Positions 23,501 to 35,382 of a stretch of 64,000 bases of DNA are shown piece by piece. The stretch comes from Yamagishiella unicocca (taxonomy: Eukaryota > Chlorophyta > Chlorophyceae > Chlamydomonadales > Volvocaceae), in NCBI GenBank assembly GCA_003116995.1, contig BDSL01000027.1, positions 186,001 through 250,000 on the forward strand, read 5' to 3'. The translations under genes and the position numbers were made by a program. The notes beneath the pieces were generated by a model. That model was given only the letters and a program-made list of their open reading frames with translations, was not told the origin of the DNA and did no database searches. The stretch's first letter is position 1; each line of letters begins with the position of its first letter.

Positions 23501-26471
23501 CATGGTCGCGGGCGACAGTCGCCTGTGCATCACGCAGGAGTTCGGAACCAAGCAACAGAGCTCTATGTTGGAGCCGGGCGGCAACCACGGCAGCGGCGAC
23601 GCAGCCGGCGACGGCGGCGGCCGCGTGGGTGGTCGGGTGTCACCGCTCGACCCCCTGGATCCGTTGATGCGGACGGGGCTCGGTGTGGGGCTGGGGCTGC
23701 TGGGCATGGACGGCCTGGACAACCTGAGTCCGGCGTCGGGGCACAACCACCCACTGAAGGGTGTGGTGAAGAAGCGGAAGTCGGAGGTGTCAATCATGGC
23801 CAAAATTGGCGAGGGCGCGTAAGTGGCGAGGGCGTGGGGATGGGGCAGCAGCACTGCGGGAGCCGAGTGTGTGCTTGCATGCTCACTCGTCACGTCTTGA
23901 GGGGCGGAGGTCGACATCGCGCGATCTAGTGTTGAGTGTCATGTCGAAACATCGTGTCTGGCTATAGTGTTAAGTGTCATGTCGAAACATCGTGTCTGGC
24001 AGTTCCCATCGTCGCGGCGACATGCTTTTCCCTTCCGATGATTAGGTATTGCCCTTCCTAGTGTTGGACATAGTCGAGCCCCTTTGTCCGCATGCTGCCC
24101 GGCCGCTATCCCAGCCATTGTGGCCATTTGATCCCTCGGCCAACCCTCGACCGGCGCTCTTTTCTCCCGCTCCGCAGGTTCGGCGAGGTATCCCAGGCGC
24201 AGGTGTTCCCGTACGGCATTGTGGCGATTAAATGGCTCAAGGTGGGTACTGTGCAAGGGTATCGTTTCATCGATCGCAGCCCCGCTGGTGTATGCATGCG
24301 GCTCCCTGGGGAAGCACGGCAATGTGCGATCTGGCGCACTCTGCGGACCCACCCGCCCTGTGGCGTGGATGCGCACATGCAGCACCACAACCAAGCTAAT
24401 CCTATCCGCGCCATGTTACCTGCTCGCAGCGCGAGCGTTTCGCCAAGTACTCCGAGTCGTTCCAGCGCGAGGCGGAGACGCTGGCCAAGCTCAACCACCC
24501 GAACATTATCCGCATGTACGGTCTCGTCATGGACACCCCCGACACGTCGACGTTCGCCAGCGGCGGCCCCAGCGGCGGTGGTGGCGGGCCGCATGGCGGC
24601 AGCGTTGGGGGCGGCTCAGGAGGCGCGGGCGCAGCCAGCGGTTCGGGAACGCCGACTGGATTGATTGGAGGCATCATCACAGAATTTGTGCGCAATGGCA
24701 GTCTGGGGCAGTACTTGCGCTCGCTCAACGGAAGGCGCTTGTCGCTGCGCCAGCGCGCAATGATAGCGCTTCAGGTGAGCACATTGTATTTGGGAACCGG
24801 AGCTGCGTTGATTGCAACGATTGACGTTGTGGCAACGTACATATCGAGCGATGCGCACCGGGATACTTTTGTGTGGGATGAGATGACGGCGTGCATGCTC
24901 TCGCGGCCGTGTGTTGCGCCGTGTGTTGATTGTCCTTGAGTCTAGCGACTCGGAAGCGAATACCGCGCACGCCACATCCTCCACTGTGCGTCTGTCCCAA
25001 CTATGGTCGTTGCTCATTGTCTTGGCGACACACGGCAGCGGCACGTAACTCTCACTGAATCCGCTACCCCCCGGTCCCGTCCCACGTGGTTGAACAGGCG
25101 GCGTTGGGCATGGCGTACCTTCACGAGCAGTCCCCCGCCGTGGTGCACTTCGACCTCAAGCCAGACAACCTGCTGGTGGACGGAGAGGGGGACAGCATGG
25201 TCATCAAGGTGGGGCAGAGAGGCAGGGCTGTGCGGCTGGCAGCCGGGCGTGTGTGGACTTCCGGCGATGTTTTGTTCAAGAGTGTAGAAAGAGGTGGAGG
25301 CCAGCTTGTGGCCTCGCATTGGGGCTCGCCACATGCTGCACCGCACCAAACTTTGATATCCTCTTTTGCTGCGCCCCGCCCTCCACAGGTGGCCGATTTC
25401 GGTCTGAGTAAGCACAAGCTGAGCAACTACGTGTCTTGCCGCGACCTGCGCGGCACGCTGCCGTACATGGCATACGAGCTGGTGTCGAGCAACGGCAACA
25501 TCTCCGAGAAGGTCGACGTCTACTCCATGGGTGTGGTGATGTGGGAGATGTACACGGGGGAGGTGCCGTTTGCTCACCTGACCGCGCAGGAGATCCTGAC
25601 GGGCCTGCTGCACGGCAACCTGCACCTCGCCATACCGCCCGCCTGTGAGTCCGAGTGGCGCTCGCTGGTGGAGACGTGCATGGACCCCAACCCCGCCAAC
25701 CGGCCCAGCTTCCAGGAGCTGGCCATGCAGCTGCAGGAGATGATGCGCCTGGAGAGGCAGGCGTCCAACGCCAGCAGCGTGAGCGCCGCGGCCGCTGCTG
25801 CCGCGGTGGCCGCAGTGTTGGACAGCACGACGACCCCCGTAGACAGCGGCGGCGCGGGTGGCGTGCAGGTCCCTGGGGCTGGCGTTGCAGCGGCTGCGGG
25901 CGCGGGCGGTGGTGGCGTGGGAGCCGGGCTAGGGCAGTGGCGCATGCCGTCGCCTCTCCTGGCGCCCATCACTCCAGGACAGCCCCAGGCACGCAGCCCT
26001 GCAGTGGGTATCGCAGCCCTGCCTCAACCGCCGCCGCCAATCCAGCCGCTGCTGGCGCGTCAGCAGCTGCACCCTGGGCCGCCTCAACCGCACCTCTCGC
26101 CGCTCCTGGCGCCGCTTGCGCAGCAAGTGCCGCAGCCACAGCACTTCCAGCTACAGCAGCCATACGGCAACGTGCCGTACGGCATAACGCCGCCAGCGCA
26201 GCAGCAGCAAGCGCCGCGACCGCAGCCGCCACCGCCGCCACCGCCGCAGCTTCTCCAGTACGCCCATCAGCTGACACCTGGTATCGTCCTACAGCAGCCA
26301 CCAGCGAACGTTTCGCCGCCACATCACTTTGTGCTGCCGCTGCGCCCGCCGGCGCTGTTTCAGCCCCAACAGCAGCACGCGCAGCACATGAATGGGCTGT
26401 ATGGCCTCGGAGGCGGCGCGGGTGGCTCGGGGTTACCGCCGCTTGTGAGCTGGGGAGACCGCGGCATGTAA
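20585..26471 (+). CDS. PB1-domain Raf-like MAPKKK (plant B-family type)
   Basis: Exons 20585-20698, 20773-20967, 21221-21411, 22073-23818, 24178-24241, 24430-24774, 25098-25208 and 25389-26471 (TAA) give 1282 residues. Residues ~22-140 are a PB1 domain: RIRVRLHFGGTF, RQWRYVGGEVYNESF, VSFKYLCPGDDVDPDNLVQV, DDDLLEMCDEY, VRIKVFVF. A ~580-residue Gly/Ala/Gln-rich region follows with a Q-rich coiled-coil-like segment. The kinase starts at ~745: GEGAFGEV (P-loop, split by an intron), VAIK (Lys ~767), HFDLKPDN (catalytic Asp ~904), VADFG (925-927), then EKVDVYSMGVVMWEMYTGEVPF. HFD in place of HRD is typical of plant PB1-Raf kinases. The APE motif reads AYE. A ~45-residue Gly-rich insert precedes the hinge (IITEF). 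A Pro/Gln-rich tail ends the protein. It probably phosphorylates MAPKK- or SnRK-type substrates in a stress or nutrient cascade (inferred). Upstream in-frame ATGs exist, so the start is moderately certain. Confidence 0.88.
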
Positions 26472-29243
26472 TGTAAGTGTAGCACGGCGGCTGGGTCCCA
26501 GCGCGCTGGGTGGTCTCCGCCGGGGCTCACGCAAGGCGCGTCCACATGGGTTTGGAGATTCGAGGTATTGGACGCAGGGAAGGGCCTGTCTCGTAGGACT
26601 CGGGCACCGTGGCCGCGTCGCCCACCGCTGCCGCCCGCTCGACAGAGTTGCAGCGGCGGGAGCAGGCAGGCAGGTCGTCCGCCTTGCCAGGATCCTTGCC
26701 CTGGGGGGGTTGCTTGGCCGTGACTTGTCTATGGCTTGAAGCATGGAAACCAAGGGCGGATGCAGAAGGGGGAGGTATGGAGCTGTGAGGCGATGCGTTG
26801 ACACGTGTGCCATGAGCGTCGTGAACAGGCGTAAGCAGCATCTGGCGGAGACGGATGAGCGGAGCCCGCAACGCTGGCTGCGTGTGGGAGTGTTTCAACA
26901 CACTGGGTACTCGCGCAGCGGCATGCATCCACAACTGCGCATGTGTCGTCGCACCCAGCGCGAAGTTTGAGGAACAGGAGGAGGAGAAAGGGACACGTTC
27001 AGGCAGTTGCCAGCCGTAGCCGACGGCTGCGCTGGGTGACGGCGTCTGTCCGTTTGTCGCCTTCGCAACCGGCACGTCCTGGTTGCCGTGGCGGGGCTGC
27101 TTTGCCCGCACCCCGCACGGCGGACGATGCGCGCATTATGGGGCCACGTGCTCCTGACTATGCTTATCCAGGCGGAGGCGAGGGCCTACCGCGGTGGGAA
27201 AAGGCGCCCTGCGGGAGGACTCGTGGCCAAGGCCGCCTGACCTCTGCCTGTGGGTTTTTGCGAGAGGGGTGCCGGTCGGAGGCCCCTGTGGGGATAGCTG
27301 GCGCGCCGCGTTGCGGAACGGGGGGGCGCTTGGCCTCCTGTTGCGTGGTGCTCACCGCGCTACCTGGCCGGCCTGTCCGTCCCCCTGCCGCTGACCACAC
27401 GCACACAGCTGCCCGCAGCCACCCGGGCTCAGCCCCTCGCCGTGCGCGTGCCCTCCGATTAGGGCACGCTGCTGTTTTGTGGCTGTTACGTTAACCAAAA
27501 GAAAAATAGCGAGGGGGGCGTGCTTCCAGCTGCCGCCGTTCCCCACGTGCAGTCCACCACAAACTAGAGGAGCTGTCCATGTAGTACGGATGTACGGTAT
27601 GTCCTATGTGTACGTGGCGACTTGGGGGTGTCTTGCGTTCGCTGCACAGTGTGCGCGACGCAAGCCCCGCCGCAGTTTGCCTCGTTGTGTTCTTGTGAAG
27701 AGATGTGTTCTGGGAGTACCGTATGTCGCCTTGACTTCTTAGTGCTACTGACTAGAAACGAGCGCCTCGCTGCTCAGCTTCGACTACGAGGCGGTTTCCA
27801 TAAGCATTGCCCCGTATTGCTGGGGTATGCCTACCCGCTCCTTCCTTTGGTGCGTGGGGGTTTATTAGCATGCATCGCAGCAAATGCTGCTACCGTTCCA
27901 AGTACCCCATCCGCACTTTCCCCCCTTTCCATAACCACCGCCCCTCATGTGTCCGCTGGTAGCGATGGATGAAAAGACAACTATTGATTTGTGCGCGGGC
28001 GCTGCGCAACATTTTCGTGTAGCGGTGCGTGGTGTGTCTTTGGTAAGCAGCGCGGCTTCAGCTGTTTCGGGGCCATTTTAGAGCGCCCTTGCCGCTTGGT
28101 TGTGTGTCTTTTGTGTTCTTTCTCTGTCCGTGTTCCTTGGTTGGCACGTCGTCAGTCCGATCATCTAAATTGTGTATTAGATGGCGGCTAAGCAGTGTCA
28201 GTGTTGGGGTCGTTTGCTGCCGCGTAGTTGCGCGTTATGGTTTGTCTTCCCTCATCGTGAACCTGGGAGTGCGCTCCCATTCTTGTGTTGGCCCGGACGG
28301 CAGGGTTTGAAGACGCGACGGGCGTTTCCTGGTGGCCCACATGTATCCGAACTGTTCCTGTCCAAGAGGGAGATTATGTATATTAAAACCTTTAAAACGA
28401 CCGGCCATCTCCGAAGCGGGCACAAGCACAGGATGGGAGGGAGGGGGGATCAAAGCACGGGCGCGGAAGGGAGGGGTTACATCTGCCAGACACGGGAGGG
28501 GGTCAGTACAGGTGCAACAATCCATCGTCACTACCGGTAGTTCTGTACAAGCCAACTGGTGAATAGCTGATAACACAGATGACCGGGTACGGCCAAATGT
28601 ATGTTGCAAGGATCGCATCGTTCTTCTGTTCCTCATGGACGCTTAAAAAGGAGCTTAGCAACTATTTGTGAAGACCGTTCCTGTAACTTCTGAGCCGACG
28701 TCTTATTAAGTCTATCCCCAGAGCCCAAGAGGCGCTCTTAGTTGTTGAAACAGCCTAGTACCGAGAGCAAATACTTCAATGCATTCGCAAATAAAGACTT
28801 GCATCCGGACGCCTGGAGGGGCACAGCGTCAAGGTTGCCTTCGTCCATGTTGCTCGCTCGGCAGGTATCAGCAGAAGCGAATCTATGTAGCCGATGTGTC
28901 TACAGAGCCGCGCGCTTCGTACGAGCCGATGCGCTCACCTTTTGGAGGATTCGTCAAGCCATCATCGGTGCTTCGCATGCGGACACGGATAAACTCGGGA
29001 AACGGCACTATAAACACCGAAGTGTCCACAGCAACCTCATCCATCAAGCCATATCCATACAACGACGCCGATGGTAAAAAGCAAAAGGCAAGGCCGTGTG
29101 ACCCTCTGGCCATACATCCCCGTCGCAATGTCGGGTCCCCAAGCACCAAGTAGCCTTGTGCCCATTTGGGTTTGCGTTGTAAGGTTCAGTGACATCATCA
29201 TACTGACACGTCCTGAACCGGCGCACCCCGCCATACCTCCCAG
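26472..29243. other. Intergenic region with no supported gene
   Basis: Holds the 3' UTR of the kinase gene (TGTAA overlaps the stop and recurs at 26472-26476) and the upstream region of the mTERF-like gene. ORFs of 60-190 residues occur but show no domain, no conserved exon boundary and no codon pattern like the neighbours. An ORF at 28779-29153 could be a 5' exon of the next gene but has no donor in the right phase. Confidence 0.4.
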
Positions 29244-31277
29244 GCAACTATCGAGCACGTCTTTCCCGCCCTCGAGTCAGCCTCTGAGCAGCAGGCTACC
29301 ACATCCAGCAGCGATCGCCCCATGGCGCCCTGGCAGGTACGCATGCCGTACTGCAGGAGGGACGCGGCAACCGCGCAGCTTGCGCGTCACGACGCAGGGC
29401 AGTCAATGCCCAAGTTGGGACCTAGGCTGCTAGGGTAGAGACGAAACCCGTGGTCCGGCACAAAATGTTGCTAGGTTAGGGAATGCGGTGGGTAACGTAC
29501 GCAGGGCGGGTGGGGCGGGTCTTGCCCCCCGGCATCGACCCACATCGTGTGCTGTCCTCGTGTCGTTCCCAGATGTTTCCTCGCCACCACACCCCGTGTG
29601 CTGTCGGGCGCTGGCCCTCCCCCCCCACCTCCGCGTGCACTACCGCAGATGGGCTGGCAGGTGAACGAACGCAACGTCTACTGGCACGACGACCTCAAAC
29701 TGCGGCTCATCAAGGTGGGTACGGCACACGCCGCCGCCACGTGCGCTGGTGCGCACCCATGTGTGTGACATCCCCCGCCTTCCCCCCACATACACATCAC
29801 TGCAACCCACATCACTGACGCCATCACTGGCGCCATGGCCGCCACCATCGACATCGCTGCCACCCACACCACCAACACCACCCACACCCCCACCTCCGCA
29901 GCGCATTGCAAGTGACGAGCTGGGCATCAGTGACGACGAGATGGACCAGCGGCTGCAGCAGCTGGGGGCGCTGCTGCCAGGGCTGGAGTCACGGCTGGGC
30001 AAGGTGGGTGGGGGGCTGCAGCTCCGTCCAGGCCCTGGGGTCCTGAGGCTGTCGCGACGTGGGTTTCATCATCGCCCTGAGCCACCCCAACCACCCCAAC
30101 CACCCCAACCACCCCGACTCTCCACCGCAGGCCCCTCCCAAGCTCGTCGCCCGGTTGGCCGCCAACACAGGCGAGGTGGCGCAGCGGCTGCTGAAGCTCA
30201 AGACCTTGTTTCCGCAGGTGGGACCCTTCGCAGGCCGGGCCGGGGCGCCGCTGGTCCTAGTGCCGGGATGCCGCTGGCCCTAGTGCAGAGGCGCACTGCT
30301 TACGCGACCTGGCTGGGGACACTCCTTCGACCGCAACACCGCAACCCCACTGCATCACCCTTCCCCCTCAACCCCCCTCCCCCGCAACCCCCTCCATGCC
30401 CCTGCCTCCCAGGCCAACCTGTCCGTCATGGTAAACAACCGGCTCCCGCTGCTGCTGGACGACGACCTGGCCGCGGTGGAGGCGGCCTCGGCGCGGCTGA
30501 GGGAGCTGCTTCCCGGCATCAATGTGGACCGGTGGGTGCACTGGGGGAGGGGAAGCTGGAGGAGGAAGTGGAGAAGCCGGCTCCGACCCGCAGCCCTGCG
30601 GGTATTCCCCCTAAAGCAGGTCGTGGTGGCCCGATCCCCTTCCCCCACCTAGCCACATACTGATAATCCTGCTGCCGCGCGATCCCCCCCTGGACCTGGT
30701 TCCTCCACGGCCCCCCCCCGCAGCTTTGTGGAGGCCTTCCCGCTGGTGTTGGACGTGGAGTGCTTTGAGATGGCGCTGGAGGACGCCAGGAGGATCATGC
30801 CGGAGATGGATGTGAGGCGGGAGGGGGGGAGGCGGGAAAGGGGGGGAAGAGACAGGACGGGGAGGGAGGTGGGGACAGGGGTATGCGGGTACGACCTGGG
30901 GCCTCCCGGCGGGGCGCATGGAGCTTGTTACGTTTGAAAATCCCCCAGAGGATGGTAGGATATGGGGATGTGCGCGCGGTACGGCAGCGGAGGAGATGAC
31001 TTCGTGGTCAGGACGGCAACTAAATGCGGCGTTGCAGGCTGAGCCCGCCTGCCCTACCCTAGGCGCCCGGACCCAGATCGCATACCGCCTGGCCCCCCTG
31101 CTGCCGTCCTGCCTGCCCACCTGCCCATCCTCCTGCCTTGCTCCTCCCCTCCTGCCGGGCCCTGGCGCCCCGCACCAGGTGAACGCCATGTTGCGGTCCA
31201 ACCCTGATGTCATCTTGTCGCTGGTGAAAGGCAAGAACCTCATCCCATACGATCAGATATCCAATCCGTGGGCCTAG
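29244..31277 (+). CDS. mTERF-like helical-repeat protein (5' end unresolved)
   Basis: Exons 29244-29336, 29649-29714, 29902-30003, 30131-30217, 30413-30531, 30724-30811 and 31179-31277 (TAG) give about 217 visible residues with matching phases. Repeating segments have a leucine/proline pattern: ISDDEMDQRLQQLGALLPGL, APPKLVARLAANTGEVAQRL, LKTLFPQANLSVMV, LLPGINVDRFVEAFPLVL, ARRIMPEMDVNAMLRSNPD, VILSLVKG. This resembles mTERF-type two-helix repeats of organelle nucleic-acid-binding proteins that act in transcription or RNA processing; the assignment rests on pattern, not on a full domain. The first exon opens in mid-frame after an acceptor (CCCAG, 29243) and has no ATG before 29320, so at least one upstream exon with start codon and transit peptide is missing. 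Poly(A) signal TGTAA at 31395-31399. Confidence 0.65.
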
Positions 31278-31394
31278 ATCTCCAATGTCCGCCGTCGTAC
31301 GACATCGTGTGTGGGGGGGGCAGCTTGTGTACATATTCTTGCCTCACTCATGCAATGTTATTTCTATCTGCGTGGCCGAGTTGCGGGCGCCCTG

Positions 31395-31399
31395 TGTAA
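31395..31399 (+). terminator. TGTAA poly(A) signal of mTERF-like gene
   Basis: Volvocine-type TGTAA motif 118 bp downstream of the stop codon at 31277. Confidence 0.5.
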
Positions 31400-31773
31400 G
31401 GCCGTACTGAGGGCATGAGACGGAGTGGAAGGGCGGGCGACATGCCGATTTACGAGGGAGGTGTTACGAGAGGCATGAGAGCGGTGTGTGAGGAAGAGGG
31501 GCTTGAGAGTTGAGACGGGGGCTAAAGTGCGGTGGTGGCGGCAGTGCGATGTAAGCCAATGGGCTGTGCCCCGGTATTCCTTTCGAGCCGAGCCGTGGCG
31601 GGACTTAGTAAGGACTTGGTGTGTGGGGAGCTGCCCTGAGAGCGCACAAGCCTTTCACATTGTATTCCAGGCACCCCCACAATGACGTGAATCAGAGTGA
31701 ACTGTGAGTATGAGACGCAATGAGAGAGGAGCAAAGGTCATGAGGTGCGTTGTTTCACTGGTAAGCCGTAAGG

Positions 31774-32490
31774 CGTGTGTTGCTGTGCGGCCAGTGTGTG
31801 TTGCTGTGCGGCCAGTGTGTGTTGCTGTGCGGCCAGTGTGTGTTGCTGTGCGGCCAGTGTGTGTTGCTGTGCGGCCAGTGTGTGTTGCTGTGCGGCCAGT
31901 GTGTGTTGCTGTGCGGCCAGTGTGTGTTGCTGTGCGGCCAGTGTGTGTTGCTGTGCGGCCAGTGTGTGTTGCTGTGCGGCCAGTGTGTGTTGCTGTGCGG
32001 CCAGTGTGTGTTGCTGTGCGGCCAGTGTGTGTTGCTGTGCGGCCAGTGTGTGTTGCTGTGCGGCCTGTGTGTGTTGCTGTGCGGCCAGTGTGTGTTGCTG
32101 TGCGGCCAGTGTGTGTTGCTGTGCGGCCTGTGTGTGTTGCTGTGCGGCCAGTGTGTGTTGCTGTGCGGCCAGTGTGTGTTGCTGTGCGGCCAGTGTGTGT
32201 TGCTGTGCGGCCTGTGTGTGTTGCTGTGCGGCCAGTGTGTGTTGCGGTGCGGCCAGTGTGTGTTGCTGTGCGGCCAGTGTGTGTTGCTGTGCGGCCAGTG
32301 TGTGTTGCTGTGCGGCCAGTGTGTGTTGCTGTGCGGCCTGTGTGTGTTGCTGTGCGGCCAGTGTGTGTTGCTGTGCGGCCTGTGTGTGTTGCTGTGCGGC
32401 CAGTGTGTGTTGCTGTGCGGCCAGTGTGTGTTGCGGTGCGGCCTGTGTGTGTTGCTGTGCGGCCAGTGTGTGTTGCGGTGCGGCCAGTGG
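31774..32490. repeat. 21-bp minisatellite, about 34 copies
   Basis: The unit TGTGTGTTGCTGTGCGGCCA(G) has two variants, GGCCTG and TTGCGG. The array lies between convergent genes, after the mTERF-like 3' end. With a unit length of 21 and no stop in most frames, it gives ORFs of 260-320 residues on both strands; none has coding evidence. Confidence 0.95.
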
Positions 32491-32963
32491 GAGGCTCTTC
32501 GGCCGACATGCTGCTGTGTGCAGCGGGGCCAGCCCTGCGATGTGGCTGTGTTGGCAGAGCGTAAAGCAAGATGAAAGATGAGGTTATGTCGGGTATAAAC
32601 GCGCAGCCGAAAGGCTGCTTCCTCATACAATACCCGCTCGTTCCTCATATAAGATCATGGAAGCCCACCAGCTCTACCTAGCTAACGGCCGCATGTATCC
32701 CATCTCAACAAGCCGAACCCAGTTCACATCCCATCATATCAGCTACACCCTGCGCCTCACCTTGTCGCCAACGCACCTGCCTACCTCCGAAACCCCGACT
32801 GCCTCGCAGCTTTTTCATAAGGCGGCAGAGCACCAAGTGCGGCAGCCGGAGACCTCGCGCCCTTATTTTTCCACAATCCCACTTGCCCCGATCGCAGCCT
32901 ATCTCTGCCTCTTCCTCCAGATGTTCTTACATATAATCAGACATCTTGCGGACATCGTACATC

Positions 32964-32968
32964 TTACA
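32964..32968 (-). terminator. TGTAA poly(A) signal of cyclic phosphodiesterase gene
   Basis: TTACA on the + strand, i.e. TGTAA in the sense of the minus gene, 92 bp past its stop. A second copy lies at 32937-32941. Confidence 0.5.
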
Positions 32969-33059
32969 TCAGCTCTGCTAGCAAACGGCCATTTGGATCC
33001 CAGCAGAGCACACGCTAGACCAACCGAGCCCAGATCAGATCACACCCAGCTAGCAGGAG

Positions 33060-34202
33060 CTAACTCAGCTCATACTCCTCTACCATGCACCATGAGCCGA
33101 GGCTCTTGTCGTCTGTAGGCGTGTACCACAGTGCCAGACTGCCCACGTCGAAGCCGTTGTCTACCAGCAGCGTGTCGTACCCGGACGACTGGCCGTACAG
33201 CCGCGCGACCTCGTGCTCAACAACCTGTGCTCGCGTGCGGGTGTTACGCAAACACACACACACACACACTCGAATTACACGACACGTCGCAATGGTCGGG
33301 ATTGAGGCAAACCAGCATGAAGGATCCGAGGGCGCTGGAGGTGCAGCCCTAGGAAGTTACGCAAGCCGTGCAGGGCCGTGCAAGGCCGGGGGATGGCTGC
33401 AAGGAAGACCCGTGTACGAAAGGAAAACCGTTTGGAACAGAATGTTGGAGATGGCGGGGTTGGTACGGAAGGAGCTTCAAGGGGTGTGGTGATGGCGCGA
33501 CGGGGCTTCTCAAAGCGACCGTGGCTTTACAGCAAGATGTAGGCCTCTGCACAGCCACAATCGCAGCAACAACGCCACCGCACCTTGGCTCGCTCTGCCT
33601 CGTCGATGTCAGCGTACAGCAGCGACAGATGCGGCATGTACGGCGACGTGGTCATACCGAAGACGCTGCGCGCGGCTGCTGCTGCGGCCATGGTGCCCTC
33701 GTCCTTGGCAACCATAAGGTATACGCACTGGTAGAAGAACGTCCCACGGGTCACCTCGACGAAATTGATTCGGTACTTCTGCAGGGGGTGGGCATCGGAA
33801 GGAGTGCAGGTGTGAAGCGGCGTAGGCGCAAGGGGCGAACGTGTGTGTGTGGGTACGTTGGTGCGTGGTGCTAAAAAAACAAAAACACGCATCAGGAAGA
33901 TGAAATCCCAGCGCCCGACCCAGCGTGGAGTGTGATGCGTGATGATGACGTGTAGTGTGCGGGTGCGTCCCGTCTCCGAACACGGCACACAGCCGCACCT
34001 TGACCTGCGCCGCCAGCTGCTTCATCATGACCTCCATCTCCTCCCGCGGCCGCTCAATGTCGCCCAGCACAGTGACGTGGGGCGGGAAGGGCAGGACCCC
34101 CTGCCGCTCCGCCAGGTGAGCAATCTCGGACTTGAGCTGCTCGCCTAGCTTGCCTTTCGGCATAGCCCACAGGGAGTACGACTCCTTGCCGCCAGCAGTC
34201 AT
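33060..34202 (-). CDS. Cyclic nucleotide phosphodiesterase (2H/LigT-like, plant CPDase family)
   Basis: Exons 34202-33999, 33778-33584 and 33224-33060 (TAG), all phase 0, give 187 residues, close to the ~180 of the plant enzyme. The family opens ADP-ribose 1'',2''-cyclic phosphate and 2',3'-cyclic phosphates produced by tRNA splicing. Both 2H motifs are present: PHVTVLGDI (residue ~41) and PHLSLLYADI (~117). Other family features are YSLWAMPKG near the start, FVEVTRGTFFYQCVYLMVAK in the middle and LALWYTPTDDKSLGSWCMVE at the end. The start at MTAGG is chosen by family length; the frame stays open to 34376, which could add an N-terminal extension. Intron 2 holds a dispersed repeat copy. Cytosolic role inferred. 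The antisense ORF over the 3' end is rejected. Confidence 0.92.
33400..33457 (-). repeat. Dispersed intronic repeat, reverse copy
   Basis: GGAAGACCCGTGTACGAAAG and AAAACCGTTTGGAACAGAAT are the complement of the family core. It lies in the second intron of the cyclic phosphodiesterase gene, in sense with that gene. Confidence 0.65.
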
Positions 34203-35126
34203 AGACGCAGCGGCTGCGGTGTCGTACAGCGGCCAGCCAGCGGCCCCTTGGGGGCGGGTTCCGGAGCTCAGATGGTTGTCGGGGAGAGGGCTACTAGCGA
34301 GGCAAGCAGGACCCGCTAGCAGCTGCGTCCGGCAACCGGTGCAGAGCAACGATCCTCCAAGGGGTATTCCGCACACGGGTGACGCACGCCTAAATGCTTA
34401 CAGTGGGTTGAAGGCACCAGCGACGGCGGCAGCAGGCACAACCGGTCAACGGGCTGCAGCTCACCTGGTTGGCCACACACCTTGAGGGGGTGGGCGATGG
34501 CTCGCTGGTGCTGGGGGGCAGTGCCGGCCAGCAGGTGCAGCGTGAGCTGGGGTTCACCCACGCTGCGGCAGCGGCAGGCGCAGGGGGGTCCGTTGGTTGG
34601 TTGGTTTGGTTGGTTTGGTTGCTGGATTATTTGCTTCGAGGCAAAGGCCAGGTGCTGTTCAGAGGAGGGCTGTATTACAGCCGTGGGTGTGTGGGGCTAA
34701 AGGAAAGGGGGCGGCGCAGTCAGACCCATCGAGACATAAGGCCCATGCGAGCGGCAGCATCACTGGTGGGCACTTGCGTTGGGCCACCCTAGTAGGCTGT
34801 GGTGGCGGGAAGCACCTGCGAGGCTGGGTTGCTGCCACCCTGCCTGGGAGCCCTCAGGGGCTCGCTCCGTAGGCCCCTTCGGGGACGTCAGGGGGTCACC
34901 GGCAGGTCGGCCTGCTGGCTGCTAAATCCTGGCTAAACCCTGGCCTGCTGGCTGCTAAACCCTGGCTAAACCCTTGGCCTTCAGGCGACGATGCGGCCTT
35001 CCTGTCCGGCTTGGTATGCGGGGTGATCCCAGACTCCACACAAGGGTCCATACCCGCCCCGCCGTAGTGTAGCCCCGCCTTGGCGCGAACACGCACTGCG
35101 CGCTCCGCCCAGCATCGCGCCGTGAC
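34203..35126. other. Spacer upstream of cyclic phosphodiesterase gene
   Basis: Separates two minus-strand genes and should hold the phosphodiesterase promoter and the 3' UTR of the microprotein gene. It contains a GGTTGGTTTGG run near 34590-34620 and an imperfect duplication of GGCTGCTAAACCCTGGCTAA at 34911-34982. No gene recognised. Confidence 0.45.
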
Positions 35127-35382
35127 TCACTGCGGTTCCTGCTCGGCGGTGCCGTACGAGTACAGGCCCAGAAGCGCAATGCCGATCAGCAACGCCCAAC
35201 CAATATGGTGGGCTGGGGCGGGGCGTGTGACGAGTGCGGCGTTGCGGTGGGGCGAAGGGGTTTAAGAAGATGGAAGATGGGTCGGGCCTTAGCAGGGCAA
35301 ACGGACGCAGTGCAGGCGTACGTATGGCAATGTTGACGATACGAATGGTTCTGGTCGCCAGCACAGTGCCCTCGCTGCTCAT
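35127..35382 (-). CDS. 48-residue single-pass membrane microprotein
   Basis: Exons 35382-35322 and 35212-35127 (TGA 35129-35127). The donor GTACGC (phase 1) and acceptor CCCCAG rebuild a Pro codon. The protein begins MSSEGTVLATRTIRIVNIAI and continues PHH, a transmembrane helix IGWALLIGIALLGLYSY, then GTAEQEPQ. Positive charge lies before the helix and acidic charge after it. I do not recognise the family. Size and topology resemble small accessory subunits of mitochondrial or chloroplast membrane complexes, but that is inference only. It is a two-exon gene of its own, head-to-head with the 36354 gene and upstream of the cyclic phosphodiesterase. Support is the clean junction, ATG start and coherent helix; a transcript is needed for proof. 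Confidence 0.55.

Noticed and set aside
28779..29153. ORF as the first exon of the mTERF-like gene
   Set aside because: It looks transit-peptide-like, but its only reasonable donor (GTAAAA at 29074) has the wrong phase for the 29244 exon.
31655..32648. ORFs of 260-320 residues over the 21-bp minisatellite
   Set aside because: Open only because the unit is a multiple of three without stops; all frames are equally open on both strands.
32657..33118. Plus-strand ORF of 153 residues
   Set aside because: It overlaps the 3' end of the phosphodiesterase gene in antisense and has no family character.
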